From: UBA2219 sp964612075
GTDB taxonomy: Bacteria; Desulfobacterota; Deferrimicrobia; Deferrimicrobiales; Deferrimicrobiaceae
Assembly (NCBI GenBank): GCA_964612075.1
Contig: CAZTFC010000004.1
Location: forward strand, 21,576-85,575
Direction: 5' to 3'
Length of the DNA: 64,000 nucleotides
Position numbers and translations under genes: made by a program
Shown: in pieces, positions 33,378-41,593 of the stretch
How positions within the stretch are numbered: the first letter of the stretch is position 1
Layout of the letters: each line of letters begins with the position of its first letter
The notes under the pieces: model-generated
Database searches by the model: none
Told to the model about the DNA's origin: nothing
What the model saw: only the letters and a program-made list of their open reading frames with translations

Positions 33378-34335
33378 CGCGTCTCCCCCGCTCCTGGCGC
33401 CCCTCGAGACGTTCCACGTAGATCTCCTCCAGCCGCGGCTTGACCTGCGTCATCGAACGGAGCCGCGATCCGCACCCGCCCAGCCGGTAAACGAGGCGGT
33501 TCGCCTCCTCGACGTCCGTCGCCCGGACCACCAGCTCGTTCCCCGCCGCGACCGCCCGCTCCCCCGGGATCCCTTCGGCGGCGAGCAGCTCCGCCGGGGG
33601 CGGCGGCGAGAAAACCAGCTCGACGAAGCGCACCTCGGCGCCCACGAGGTCGGAGACCCGGCCCTCGGCGACCTTCCTTCCGCGGTCGAGCAGGATCACC
33701 CGGTCGCACAGCGTCTCGACGTCGGGGATGATGTGGCTGCTGAAGAACACGGTCCGGCCCCTCTCCTTCAGCTCCCGGATGATCCCCCGGATCTCCATCC
33801 GCCCCATCGGATCCAGCCCAGACATCGGCTCGTCGAGGATCACGAGCTCCGGGTCGTGCAGCAGCGCCTGGGCGATCCCCAGCCGCTGCATCATCCCCTT
33901 CGAGTATTTCCGGATCGCCGTGTCTCCCGCCTCCGGGATCCCGACGCGCTCGAGCATCTCCCGGGACCGCTTCCGGATGTCTTCCCTCCTCATCCCGTTC
34001 AGCCGGCCGCACAGGCCGAGGAACTCGGAGCCGGTCAGGTATTCGTAGAAATACGGCTGCTCCGGCATGAAGCCGGTGCGGCCGCGGGAGGTGGAGCGGA
34101 TCCCGGCCGGCTCCCCGAAAAGCCGGACCGCCCCGGAGTCCGGAAAGACGAGACGGTTGATGATCTTGATCGTGGTCGTCTTCCCCGCCCCGTTCGCCCC
34201 CAGGAATCCGACCACCTCATTCTCCCGGACTTCGAAGGAAACCTCGTCCAGCACCCGCACCTTCCGGAGCCAGAACCCGGCGGAGTACGATTTCACGAGC
34301 CCTTCCACCTCGATGACGGGGCGCAGTCCGCTCAT
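33367..34335 (-). CDS. ABC transporter ATP-binding protein
   Basis: A 322-residue ATPase for the adjacent permease. Walker A GANGAGKTTT, Q-loop FMPEQPYFY, signature YSKGMMQRLGIAQALL, Walker B ELVILDEPMSGLDP and H-loop SSHII are all present, so it should be active. After the catalytic core it has about 100 residues of C-terminal regulatory domain (ELVVRATDVEEANRLVYRLGG), as in ABC-2 ATPases of the CcmA/NosF type. Starts within an ATGA overlap with the TPR gene. Confidence 0.92.
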   Translation of the reverse strand: MSGLRPVIEVEGLVKSYSAGFWLRKVRVLDEVSFEVRENEVVGFLGANGAGKTTTIKIINRLVFPDSGAVRLFGEPAGIRSTSRGRTGFMPEQPYFYEYLTGSEFLGLCGRLNGMRREDIRKRSREMLERVGIPEAGDTAIRKYSKGMMQRLGIAQALLHDPELVILDEPMSGLDPMGRMEIRGIIRELKERGRTVFFSSHIIPDVETLCDRVILLDRGRKVAEGRVSDLVGAEVRFVELVFSPPPPAELLAAEGIPGERAVAAGNELVVRATDVEEANRLVYRLGGCGSRLRSMTQVKPRLEEIYVERLEGRQERGRRDGA

Positions 34336-35213
34336 CGGCTCCGCAGCACCTTGAGCCTTTCCGCCGGCGCCCGGCTGCTCCGCGCCCGCCCGTCCGGCGA
34401 CAACAGGTATTCTCCCCCGTAAGGCTCCTCCGGAACCCGGGCGAGCAGGCCGGCCCGGACGAGGTCCTGGACGCCTCCGGGGAACGCGCCGAACCGCGAG
34501 AAATACTCCGTTGCCGCCTTTTCAAGGATCTGCAGGTCGCGCTCCACAACGACCAGCCGGATCCTTTCCTCGAGCGCCGCCATCCTCATGGGGTCGGTCT
34601 CCTGGGCCAGCATCTCCTTCAGGAAGACCAGCGCGGTGTCGGGCCGATACCCCTCGGAGAGCATCCGCGAGGCGAGCAGGGGGAAATAGCCTGGGCTGCC
34701 CGGGACCCGGGAGGCCCGCATGATGGCTTCCCCTCCCGAAGACGGCGCCCCGATCACGAAATAGTGGATGTAGCCCGCGTAGAACGGGAAGCGCCATTCC
34801 AGGGGAAACCGCTTCTCGCCCTCTCCCAGCAGCGCGATCGCCCTCCCGGCATGGGGGGGGGATTCCCCAAGGATCAGCCCTCCGGCCAGGTACGGAACCA
34901 TGAACCGGGGGTCGAGCCGGGTCACGGTGCCGAGCAGATCGGAAAACCGGTCGTAATCCCCCCGCGACATCTTCCTGCCGCCGCTCGCTTGGACCGCTTG
35001 CAGCCAGGCGACGTCCGCGAGCAGGTTCCGGAACCCCAACGCGAGGGACGGTCGGTGGCTGAGGGCGGCAAGGAAGGAAGGGACGTTCCCGTCCGTCCCG
35101 CGCGAAAGGGGGCGGGAAACAAGCCCATTGGAAATGAAGGCCGCGAGCGCGATCGGCACGAGGGGAAGAAACCAGCCGGCCGCGCGGACACCCCGCGAAA
35201 ACCGCGGGCTCAT
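34332..35213 (-). CDS. Conserved membrane-anchored TPR-like protein
   Basis: A 293-residue protein with one N-terminal membrane helix (GWFLPLVPIALAAFISNGLV) and a long helical region with TPR-like spacing (residues about 60-230; LLGTVTRLDPRFMVPYLAGGLIL, FLKEMLAQETDPMRMAALEERI). I do not recognise a named family. ATG 35213 overlaps the ligase/OTase stop; a frame extending to 35252 lies inside that gene. Lying between an O-antigen-ligase-like protein and an ABC transporter, it may be a scaffold for glycan transfer or export; this is inference from position only. Confidence 0.75.
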   Translation of the reverse strand: MSPRFSRGVRAAGWFLPLVPIALAAFISNGLVSRPLSRGTDGNVPSFLAALSHRPSLALGFRNLLADVAWLQAVQASGGRKMSRGDYDRFSDLLGTVTRLDPRFMVPYLAGGLILGESPPHAGRAIALLGEGEKRFPLEWRFPFYAGYIHYFVIGAPSSGGEAIMRASRVPGSPGYFPLLASRMLSEGYRPDTALVFLKEMLAQETDPMRMAALEERIRLVVVERDLQILEKAATEYFSRFGAFPGGVQDLVRAGLLARVPEEPYGGEYLLSPDGRARSSRAPAERLKVLRSR

Positions 35214-37123
35214 TCCGCCTCCGGCGAGTCCCCTGGTTCCGCCACCAGCCACCGCTCGTTATCCTCCAGGGCCCGGCCCCGGGCGGTTTCCCTGCACCGC
35301 GCCGCGCGGGTTTCCCAAGCGAGAGATCGCTCCTCGTCCTTCCCTTTCGACGACTCGGCAAGTTTAGCATACGCCCGGCAAAAATTCGGTTCGATGGAAA
35401 CCGCCCTCAGGAGCGCGGCGTCCGCCTCCCCGTCCCTCCCGGCCTCGCGCAGCACCCATGCCTTTTCCCACAAGGCTTCGACGCGGTAGGGGTTGTTCCG
35501 CAGCGTATCGTCGAAGCAAGACAACGAGGCCTCGAGGGCGGCCGGGGAGCCGGTCGTGCGGTAACCCTCCCAGTGGAGCATCGCCAGCCGCTGCGGGTAG
35601 GACGGTTCCATGGGACTCAGTTCCCGGGCCCGAACCAGCCGCCGGATGGATTCCCGGAGGTGCTTCGGGGCGTCCGCCTCCTTCTTCTGCGCCGCGATGC
35701 GGTAGCGCCTGAAGGAGATCGCGGACAATGCGTCCGGGATCGCCGAGCGGTACGGGTCCAGCGTCGATGCCGCCAGCAGGTTCCGCTCCGCGGAACGCAG
35801 ATCCCCGCCCCGGACCGCCGACATCCCCCGTTCGAACGCGGCGGTCCCGGCCAGCAGCGACAGCGAGGCCGCGGACAGGAGCAGGCAGGCGAGCGCCCCC
35901 GCCCGAGGCAGCCAGGCGGGCAGCGGGACCGGGCGGCCGAGGGATCTTTCCGGCAGGCACCCGAGCAGCGCCCCGAGCAGAAGGGCGCCCGCGCAGTAAA
36001 TGCCCGCCTCGTGGAAATTGAAGTTGAACAGCGCCTGGACCCCTGTCAGCACGAGGGCCGAGAAAGCGCCGGCGGCCAGCCCGCGCCGGGATTCCGGGAT
36101 CTCCTTCCATCTCCATGCGGCCACCGCCATCGGCGGAACGATCGAGAAAAGGAAGAACAGAAGACCCAAAATTCCCAGTCCGACAAGGACCTCGAGGTAT
36201 TCGTTGTGGGGCGACTGGGCGAATTTCGCGTAGTGGCGGAACGCTTCGGGGAACGGCTCCTGCTCCCGGAACCAGAAGAACTTGTAGCCTCCCAACCCTA
36301 CCCCGAACGGGTGATCCGCGAAGATCCTCAGCGCCACCCGCCAGAAGACCCACCGCCCGTAGTTATAGATGTCCGCCGCGAAGAACCGGGAAGCGGAATA
36401 CCACCCGGCGGCGGCCAGAAGGGGCAGGCCGATGAACAGGAACGCCTTGACCCCCCGTGAAACCCCGAACCGCAGCAGGACCAAGGTTCCCAGGGCCGGG
36501 ACCAGCGCCACGGCGACTCCCCGGGACCAGGTCAGCGACAGCGCGGATGCCAGCAGCAGGACCGCTCCCGCCCCCCAGGCAAGGCCCCGCAGCCGTTTCG
36601 CGTCCTCGACCCATAATGCGCGCGCCGCCAGGAGGAGGGCCGCCATCGCGAGAAACTCGGACAGGAAAACCGGGTTGCCGAACGAGCCTTCGGGCCTCGA
36701 ACTCGCTCCGCCCAGGCGTTGACCGATGGCCACCGCGACCTCGATCGCCGCAAGGGCTCCGAACCACTCGGTCAGCGGCAATTCCCCGGGTTCGCCGGCG
36801 GAACCGCGGAACCGCGCCGCCGCCCAGAAAAGGAGGACGGCGGCCATGGCGATGTTCAGGCCATGCTGCAGCGAGGCCCAGACGTAGACCGAAGAGAAGG
36901 CATGGCCGATGGCCAGCACGGCAAACGACACGACGGCGGCGGAGTGCGCCGACCCGGAAACGGGATCGTTCCGGCGGCGCCACAGCCAGGCGGCCGCCCC
37001 CGCGAAGGCCGCGGTCCGGAGCGCGCCGAGGACGCAAAGGAAGGGAACGCCGGCCCCCAGGACGGCCAGCGTGAAAGGAAGGAAAAAAAAGGCGGCCCGA
37101 AGGCCGCCTTTATCGAACCGCAT
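35210..37123 (-). CDS. O-antigen ligase / pilin O-oligosaccharyltransferase-like membrane protein with TPR tail
   Basis: A 637-residue protein: about twelve membrane helices (1-~430), the Wzy_C/WaaL-type periplasmic loop ending FAQSPHNEYLEVLVGLGILGLLFFL (His-Asn-x-x-x-x-E/L motif near 290), then about 190 residues of TPR repeats (LLAASTLDPYRSAIPDALSA, SLSCFDDTLRNNPYRVEALWEKAW). WaaL ligases and PglL/PilO-type enzymes share this fold; the place directly after pilA favours a pilin-glycosylating enzyme. The ATG at 37123 is nine bases after the pilA stop, but an intrinsic terminator covers codons 5-14, so expression is probably limited or the true start lies later. Confidence 0.85.
   Translation of the reverse strand: MRFDKGGLRAAFFFLPFTLAVLGAGVPFLCVLGALRTAAFAGAAAWLWRRRNDPVSGSAHSAAVVSFAVLAIGHAFSSVYVWASLQHGLNIAMAAVLLFWAAARFRGSAGEPGELPLTEWFGALAAIEVAVAIGQRLGGASSRPEGSFGNPVFLSEFLAMAALLLAARALWVEDAKRLRGLAWGAGAVLLLASALSLTWSRGVAVALVPALGTLVLLRFGVSRGVKAFLFIGLPLLAAAGWYSASRFFAADIYNYGRWVFWRVALRIFADHPFGVGLGGYKFFWFREQEPFPEAFRHYAKFAQSPHNEYLEVLVGLGILGLLFFLFSIVPPMAVAAWRWKEIPESRRGLAAGAFSALVLTGVQALFNFNFHEAGIYCAGALLLGALLGCLPERSLGRPVPLPAWLPRAGALACLLLSAASLSLLAGTAAFERGMSAVRGGDLRSAERNLLAASTLDPYRSAIPDALSAISFRRYRIAAQKKEADAPKHLRESIRRLVRARELSPMEPSYPQRLAMLHWEGYRTTGSPAALEASLSCFDDTLRNNPYRVEALWEKAWVLREAGRDGEADAALLRAVSIEPNFCRAYAKLAESSKGKDEERSLAWETRAARCRETARGRALEDNERWLVAEPGDSPEAE
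37083..37111 (-). terminator. Intrinsic terminator after pilA, inside the 5' end of the next ORF
   Basis: Minus-strand RNA: 7-bp perfect GC stem GGCGGCC / GGCCGCC with a stable TTCG tetraloop (37108-37091), extended by AAA/TTT pairing, then eight T residues (37090-37083). It is about 20 bases beyond the pilA stop at 37133 and within codons 5-14 of the downstream ORF. Confidence 0.88.
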
Positions 37124-37132
37124 CCCTCAACC

Positions 37133-37627
37133 TTAGTAGATCACGTCGTCGAAGGTGTTGACGAGCTGTCTCTGGTCGTTGATGACCCACGCGTCCAGCG
37201 AAGGAGAGGCATCGCCGTCGATATTGGACTGCGCGCCGACCGTGAAGCCGGTGGCGGTGGCCGCGGGAGTATACGTCCCGGCGTTGGGAGCCGTGGCCTT
37301 GGTCCAGTTCGCGGCAACGATGGTCACGCTGGTATCGCCCTGGTCGGTCCCGCCGCCGGAAGTGTAAATGTACTTGGTCGTCCCTACCGGCTTCCAGCTG
37401 ACCACGTCCAGGTTGGCGTACGCGTTGTTCTCGCTGAAGTACGCGGTCTCCGCCGTGAAGACGCCGCCCAGGTTGGTCTTGGCCTCGGACTGCTTCGACT
37501 TCGCCTGGAAGCGCAGGAAGTTCGGGATGGCGATGGCGGCCAGGATGCCGATGATCGCGACGACGATCATCAACTCGATCAGGGTGAAGCCCTTCTTGCC
37601 CTTCTTGCCTCTGAGCATGCTCAACAT
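37133..37627 (-). CDS. pilA: Major type IV pilin PilA
   Basis: Main pilus subunit, 164 residues. A short basic leader (13 residues, ending KKGKKG) is followed by FTLIELMIVVAIIGILAAIAIPNFLRFQ: Gly(-1), Phe+1, Glu+5, classic PilD site and type IVa N-terminal helix. The mature protein of about 151 residues has a full globular head without cysteines, unlike the very short pilins of Geobacter species. AGGAGGAG lies seven bases before the ATG. A sigma-54 promoter precedes it and a strong terminator follows, so it can be expressed as a single highly made transcript. Confidence 0.96.
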   Translation of the reverse strand: MLSMLRGKKGKKGFTLIELMIVVAIIGILAAIAIPNFLRFQAKSKQSEAKTNLGGVFTAETAYFSENNAYANLDVVSWKPVGTTKYIYTSGGGTDQGDTSVTIVAANWTKATAPNAGTYTPAATATGFTVGAQSNIDGDASPSLDAWVINDQRQLVNTFDDVIY

Positions 37628-37679
37628 TGTTTTCTCCTCCTCTAGAGTGTGGGAGCCAATTTTGATGAGCAGTACTATC

Positions 37680-37695
37680 GCAAGTGTCGGGCCAA
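37680..37695 (-). promoter_or_regulatory. Sigma-54 (RpoN) promoter of pilA
   Basis: Minus-strand TTGGCCCGACACTTGC matches the -24/-12 consensus TTGGCACG-N4-TTGC with one mismatch and exact GG-GC spacing. It lies between the PilR-type activator gene and pilA, about 53 bases before the pilA ATG, as in other PilR-controlled pilins. Confidence 0.88.
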
Positions 37696-37722
37696 AACTT
37701 TAAGGGCGATTTTCGGGGAGGG

Positions 37723-39111
37723 CTATTCGATCCCGTGCTTCTGCAGGCGGTACCGGAGCGACCGGAACGAAATATTCAACAATTTCGAGGCTTCCGTGCG
37801 GTTTCCCTTGGTGGCTTCCAGCGCTTTCAGGAGGTAGCTTTTCTCCAGGCGGTCCATCTCGGAGTCCAGGAAAGCCCCCTCCTCCGGCAGGGATTGGGGC
37901 AAAAAACCGTCAGCGGCGTGCCCCGGAGTGACGTTTTTCGTCACGTTGGGGGGGAGGGAGTCGACCGAGATGACGTTTTTTGTCTCCATGATGGTCGCCC
38001 GCTCGAGCAGGTTCTCGAGCTCCCGGACGTTTCCGGGGAAGTCGTAGGCGAGCAGGGCCCGCATCGCCTCCCCGTCGATGCGGGAGAACGGCTTCCCGTG
38101 TTTATCGGCGAATTTCTCGGCGAAATGGGCGGCCAGCACCGGGATATCGTCGCGCCGCTCGCGCAGGGGCGGGACGAAGATCTGGATGACGTTGAGCCGG
38201 AAGAACAGGTCGTCGCGGAAGCGCCCCTCGGCCATCTCCCGGTTCAGGTCCCGCTTCGAGGCGCAGATGAGCCGGAAATCGATGGCGATGTCCTCGTTCC
38301 CGCCGATCCGGCGGAACGTCCGCTCCTGCAGCGCGCGCAGCAGCTTGCTCTGCATGGCCTGCGGCAGCTCCCCCACCTCGTCGAGGAACAGGGTCCCCCG
38401 GTGGGCGGACTCGAACAGCCCCTTCTTGGTCTGGACCGCCCCGGTGAACGCCCCGCGCTGATGCCCGAACAGCTCGCTCTCGATCAGCGTCTCGGGGATG
38501 GCCGCGCAGTTGATGGGGACGAAGGGGTGCTCCCTCCTGTGGCTCCGGGAGTGCAGCGCCGCCGCGACGAGCTCCTTCCCCGTGCCGCTCTCCCCCAGGA
38601 TCATCACGTTCGCGTCGGTCGGGGCGACGCGCTCGATGAGCTCGAAGATCCGCAGCATCGTGTCGCTTCGACCGACGATCCCCTCGTAGGAAGAGGTGCC
38701 CCGCACCGAGTCGCGCAGCGCCTTCCGCTTCCCGGCGTCGTCCTCCTTCCGGGCGAGCGCCGCGTGCACGATCTTGCGCAGGTCGGCGTTGTCGAACGGC
38801 TTGGCGAGGTAGTCGTAGGCGCCGAGCTTCATCGCCTCCTTCGCCGTCTCGACGGTCCCGTAGGCGGTCAGGACGACGACCTGGGTCCAGGGGTTTTTCC
38901 TCACGGCCGCCCGCAGGACGTTCAGGCCGTCGTCGGCCTTCGCCATGCGAAGGTCGGTGAGGACGAGGTCGTACGCCTTGGACTCGATCGCCTTTTCCGC
39001 CTCCGCGAGCGACGAGGCGGTGTCGACCTCGAACCCCTCCTTCCGGAAGAAGAGCTCGAGGAGCTGGCGAAGGCTCTGCTCGTCGTCGACGACGAGGACG
39101 TATTCCTTCAC
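37723..39111 (-). CDS. pilR: PilR-like sigma-54-dependent response regulator
   Basis: A 462-residue NtrC-family activator: receiver with acidic pocket VVDDE and phospho-acceptor Asp53 (DLVLTDLRMA), AAA+ core with GESGTGKE, an intact sigma-54 contact loop GAFTGA and GTLFLDEVGELP, and a Fis-type C-terminal helix-turn-helix (NRTEASKLLNISFRSLRYRLQKHG). It lies just upstream of pilA and its sigma-54 promoter, the usual pilR position. The start is GTG 39111 in a GTGA overlap with topA; the frame is open further but runs inside topA. No PilS-type kinase is adjacent, so its partner is elsewhere or is the kinase at 6802. Confidence 0.93.
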   Translation of the reverse strand: MKEYVLVVDDEQSLRQLLELFFRKEGFEVDTASSLAEAEKAIESKAYDLVLTDLRMAKADDGLNVLRAAVRKNPWTQVVVLTAYGTVETAKEAMKLGAYDYLAKPFDNADLRKIVHAALARKEDDAGKRKALRDSVRGTSSYEGIVGRSDTMLRIFELIERVAPTDANVMILGESGTGKELVAAALHSRSHRREHPFVPINCAAIPETLIESELFGHQRGAFTGAVQTKKGLFESAHRGTLFLDEVGELPQAMQSKLLRALQERTFRRIGGNEDIAIDFRLICASKRDLNREMAEGRFRDDLFFRLNVIQIFVPPLRERRDDIPVLAAHFAEKFADKHGKPFSRIDGEAMRALLAYDFPGNVRELENLLERATIMETKNVISVDSLPPNVTKNVTPGHAADGFLPQSLPEEGAFLDSEMDRLEKSYLLKALEATKGNRTEASKLLNISFRSLRYRLQKHGIE

Positions 39112-41564
39112 TGGCTTTCTCCCGTTCCGCCGGCTCCGCCCGGCGCCGCCTTCCCCTTGCACCCCTTCCGCAGGCAGGATAGGTGGGTCGTCCCGTCCTT
39201 GCGGACCCGTTCCGCCATCGCCGGGTATCCGCACGCCGGGCAGGCGGCGTCGACGGGCCTGCCCCAGGAAGCGAACCTGCAGTCGGGGTACCGGGAGCAG
39301 CTGTAGAAGGTCTTCCCGAACCTGGAGGAGCGCTCCACCACCTCGCCCTCGCGGCACTCCGGGCAGGGCACGCCGATGGGGTACGGCTTGCTGTTCCGGC
39401 AATCGGGGTACCCCGAGCAGGCGATGTACCGGGACCCCTTCCAGCTCCGCACGATCATGGGCTTCCCGCACTTGTCGCAGGCTACGCCCGCATCCTCGGG
39501 GGGGAGGATCTCCACCTTCCCCTCGGCGGTTTCCCGGAAGTCGGCGGTGTTCCGGCAGGCGGGGTAGTTCCGGCAGGCGAGGAACCTCCCGGCCCGGCCG
39601 AAGCGGATCACCATCTCCCCCCCGCAGGCGGAGCAGGGGATGCCCGTGGCGATCAGCTCCCCCTTCACGTCGGGCATGTCGATCTTCGCCCGCTCGATCT
39701 CCTCGGAGAACGGCTGGTAGAAATCCTCCATCGCCTGCGGCAGCGTCCGCTCGCCGTCCTCGATCTGGTCGAGCTCTTCCTCCATCCGGGCGGTGAACGC
39801 CACGTCCATCACCCTCGGAAAGCTCTCCTCCAGCAGGCCGTTGACGATCGTGCCCAGCTCCGTCGGGACGAACTTCCCCTCGGCCGTCCGGACGTACCCG
39901 CGGTCCCGGATCGTCTTCACGATCGACGCATAGGTCGACGGCCGGCCGATCCCCTGCTCTTCCAGCTCCTTGATCAGCGCGCTCTCGCTGAACCGCGGCG
40001 GAGGCTGCGTGAAATGCTGGTCGCCCACGAGGTCGAGGAGCTCAAGCCGCTCGCCTTCCGAAAGGGGCGGCAGCACGGTCTCCTCGGGCTTCTCCCCCTC
40101 GGCGGGGGGCTGCCCGGACCGCTCCCCGTTCTCATCCTCCCCCGCCTCGCCCCGGGATTCCTCCCCGTTCCCCCGGTACACCTTGAGGTATCCGGGGAAC
40201 TTCGGGACGGAGCCGACGGCGCGGAAGACGTACCCTCCCTCCGGCGCGCCCGTGGGGTCGCACAGGATGTCGACGGTCGTCTGCTCGAACTCGGCGGGCG
40301 ACATCTGGGAGGCGACGAACCGGTTCCAGATGAGCTCGTACAGCCGGTACTGGTCCCGGTTGAGGATCTCCTTGAGAGACGCCGGCGGATACTCGAGGGA
40401 AGTGGGGCGGATCGCCTCGTGCGCGTCCTGCGCCGATTTCCGGTTCCGGAACACGTTGGGGGAGTCCGGCAGGCAGGCCTCCCCGTACTCCCGCCGGATG
40501 TGGTCCCGAACGGCCGCCGTCGCCTCGTCGGCCACGCGCACCGAATCGGTGCGCATGTAGGTGATGAGCCCCACGAGCCCCGCGGAGGGGATCTCGACCC
40601 CTTCGTACAGCGACTGGGCGACCATCATCGTCCGGTACGCCTGCATCCTCAAGGCTTTCGAGGCCTCCTGCTGCAGCTTGGAGGTGGTGAACGGGGCGGG
40701 GGCGAAGCGCCTGCGCAGCTTCCTTTTGACCTCGCGGACGACGAAGGGGCCGTCCTTGACGGCTTCGCGCAGCGCGGCGGTCTCCTCCCCATCCCGTGGG
40801 CGGACCTTCTTCCCGCCCGCCTCCGCGAGGCGGGCCGGGAACGGCGGCGGGCCGGCCGCCGAAAACCGCGCCGTCAGGGACCAGTACTCCTCCGGCACGA
40901 AGGCCGCGATCTCCTTTTCCCTTGCGCAGAGGATCTTCACGGCGACCGACTGGACCCTCCCGGCGGAAAGCCCGCGGCGGACCTTTTTCCACAGGAGCGG
41001 GGAGAGGGTGTACCCGACGAGCCGGTCGAGGATCCGGCGCGCCTGCTGGGCGTCGAACCGGTTCGGGTCGAGGGGCAGCGGGTTCGTCATCCCCTGGGTG
41101 ATCCCCTTCTTCGTGATCTCGTGGAAGAGCACCCGCCGGATCTCGGGGATATGTACCTGCCCGCCGGCGGCCTTCTTCGCCGACGCCTTCCCGCCCGCCT
41201 TCTTCCCCTTCCCCCCACCCTTCGCGCGGGCCGCCTCCCCCTTCTTCCGCCGTTTCCCGCCGTCTTCCCGGATGGCTTCGGCGATATGCCAGGCGATCGC
41301 CTCCCCTTCCCGGTCGGGGTCGGGGGCGAGGTACACGGCGTCGGAGGAGCGGGCGGACTCCAGGATATCCCCCAGCACCTTCTTCCGTTCCCTTATCACC
41401 ACGTAAGAAGGCGCGAAGCCGTTCTCGACATCGACGCCCAGGCGGCTCCTCGGAAGGTCCTTCACATGCCCCATGGACGACAGGACCTGGAACCCTTTTC
41501 CGAGGATCTTCTGTATCGTCTTGGCCTTCGCCGGCGATTCGACGACGACCAGGGACTTGGCCAT
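39108..41564 (-). CDS. topA: DNA topoisomerase I with Lys/Gly-rich insertion
   Basis: Type IA topoisomerase, 818 residues, relaxing negative supercoils. Toprim domain with VVVESPAKAKTI and DPDREGEA (82-89), catalytic Tyr near 334 in TYMRTDSVRV, and a C-terminal run of about four Cys4 zinc ribbons (CSACGGEM..CRNYPAC, CDKCGKP..CSGYPDC, CPECREGE..CSRYPDC, CPACGYPA..CLRKGC). Between the Toprim helices, residues about 101-136 form a Lys/Gly/Ala-rich insertion that looks disordered. ATG 41564 has GGAGGTGAA directly before it; an upstream start (41597) is weaker. Sits between dprA and pilR in one direction. Confidence 0.96.
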   Translation of the reverse strand: MAKSLVVVESPAKAKTIQKILGKGFQVLSSMGHVKDLPRSRLGVDVENGFAPSYVVIRERKKVLGDILESARSSDAVYLAPDPDREGEAIAWHIAEAIREDGGKRRKKGEAARAKGGGKGKKAGGKASAKKAAGGQVHIPEIRRVLFHEITKKGITQGMTNPLPLDPNRFDAQQARRILDRLVGYTLSPLLWKKVRRGLSAGRVQSVAVKILCAREKEIAAFVPEEYWSLTARFSAAGPPPFPARLAEAGGKKVRPRDGEETAALREAVKDGPFVVREVKRKLRRRFAPAPFTTSKLQQEASKALRMQAYRTMMVAQSLYEGVEIPSAGLVGLITYMRTDSVRVADEATAAVRDHIRREYGEACLPDSPNVFRNRKSAQDAHEAIRPTSLEYPPASLKEILNRDQYRLYELIWNRFVASQMSPAEFEQTTVDILCDPTGAPEGGYVFRAVGSVPKFPGYLKVYRGNGEESRGEAGEDENGERSGQPPAEGEKPEETVLPPLSEGERLELLDLVGDQHFTQPPPRFSESALIKELEEQGIGRPSTYASIVKTIRDRGYVRTAEGKFVPTELGTIVNGLLEESFPRVMDVAFTARMEEELDQIEDGERTLPQAMEDFYQPFSEEIERAKIDMPDVKGELIATGIPCSACGGEMVIRFGRAGRFLACRNYPACRNTADFRETAEGKVEILPPEDAGVACDKCGKPMIVRSWKGSRYIACSGYPDCRNSKPYPIGVPCPECREGEVVERSSRFGKTFYSCSRYPDCRFASWGRPVDAACPACGYPAMAERVRKDGTTHLSCLRKGCKGKAAPGGAGGTGESQ

Positions 41565-41593
41565 TTCACCTCCACCCGGAACGATCCCGGCCA

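Noticed and set aside
37133..37627. A conductive short e-pilin of the Geobacter kind
   Set aside because: This PilA has a full globular head of about 100 residues beyond the helix; nothing in the sequence supports a truncated conductive pilin.
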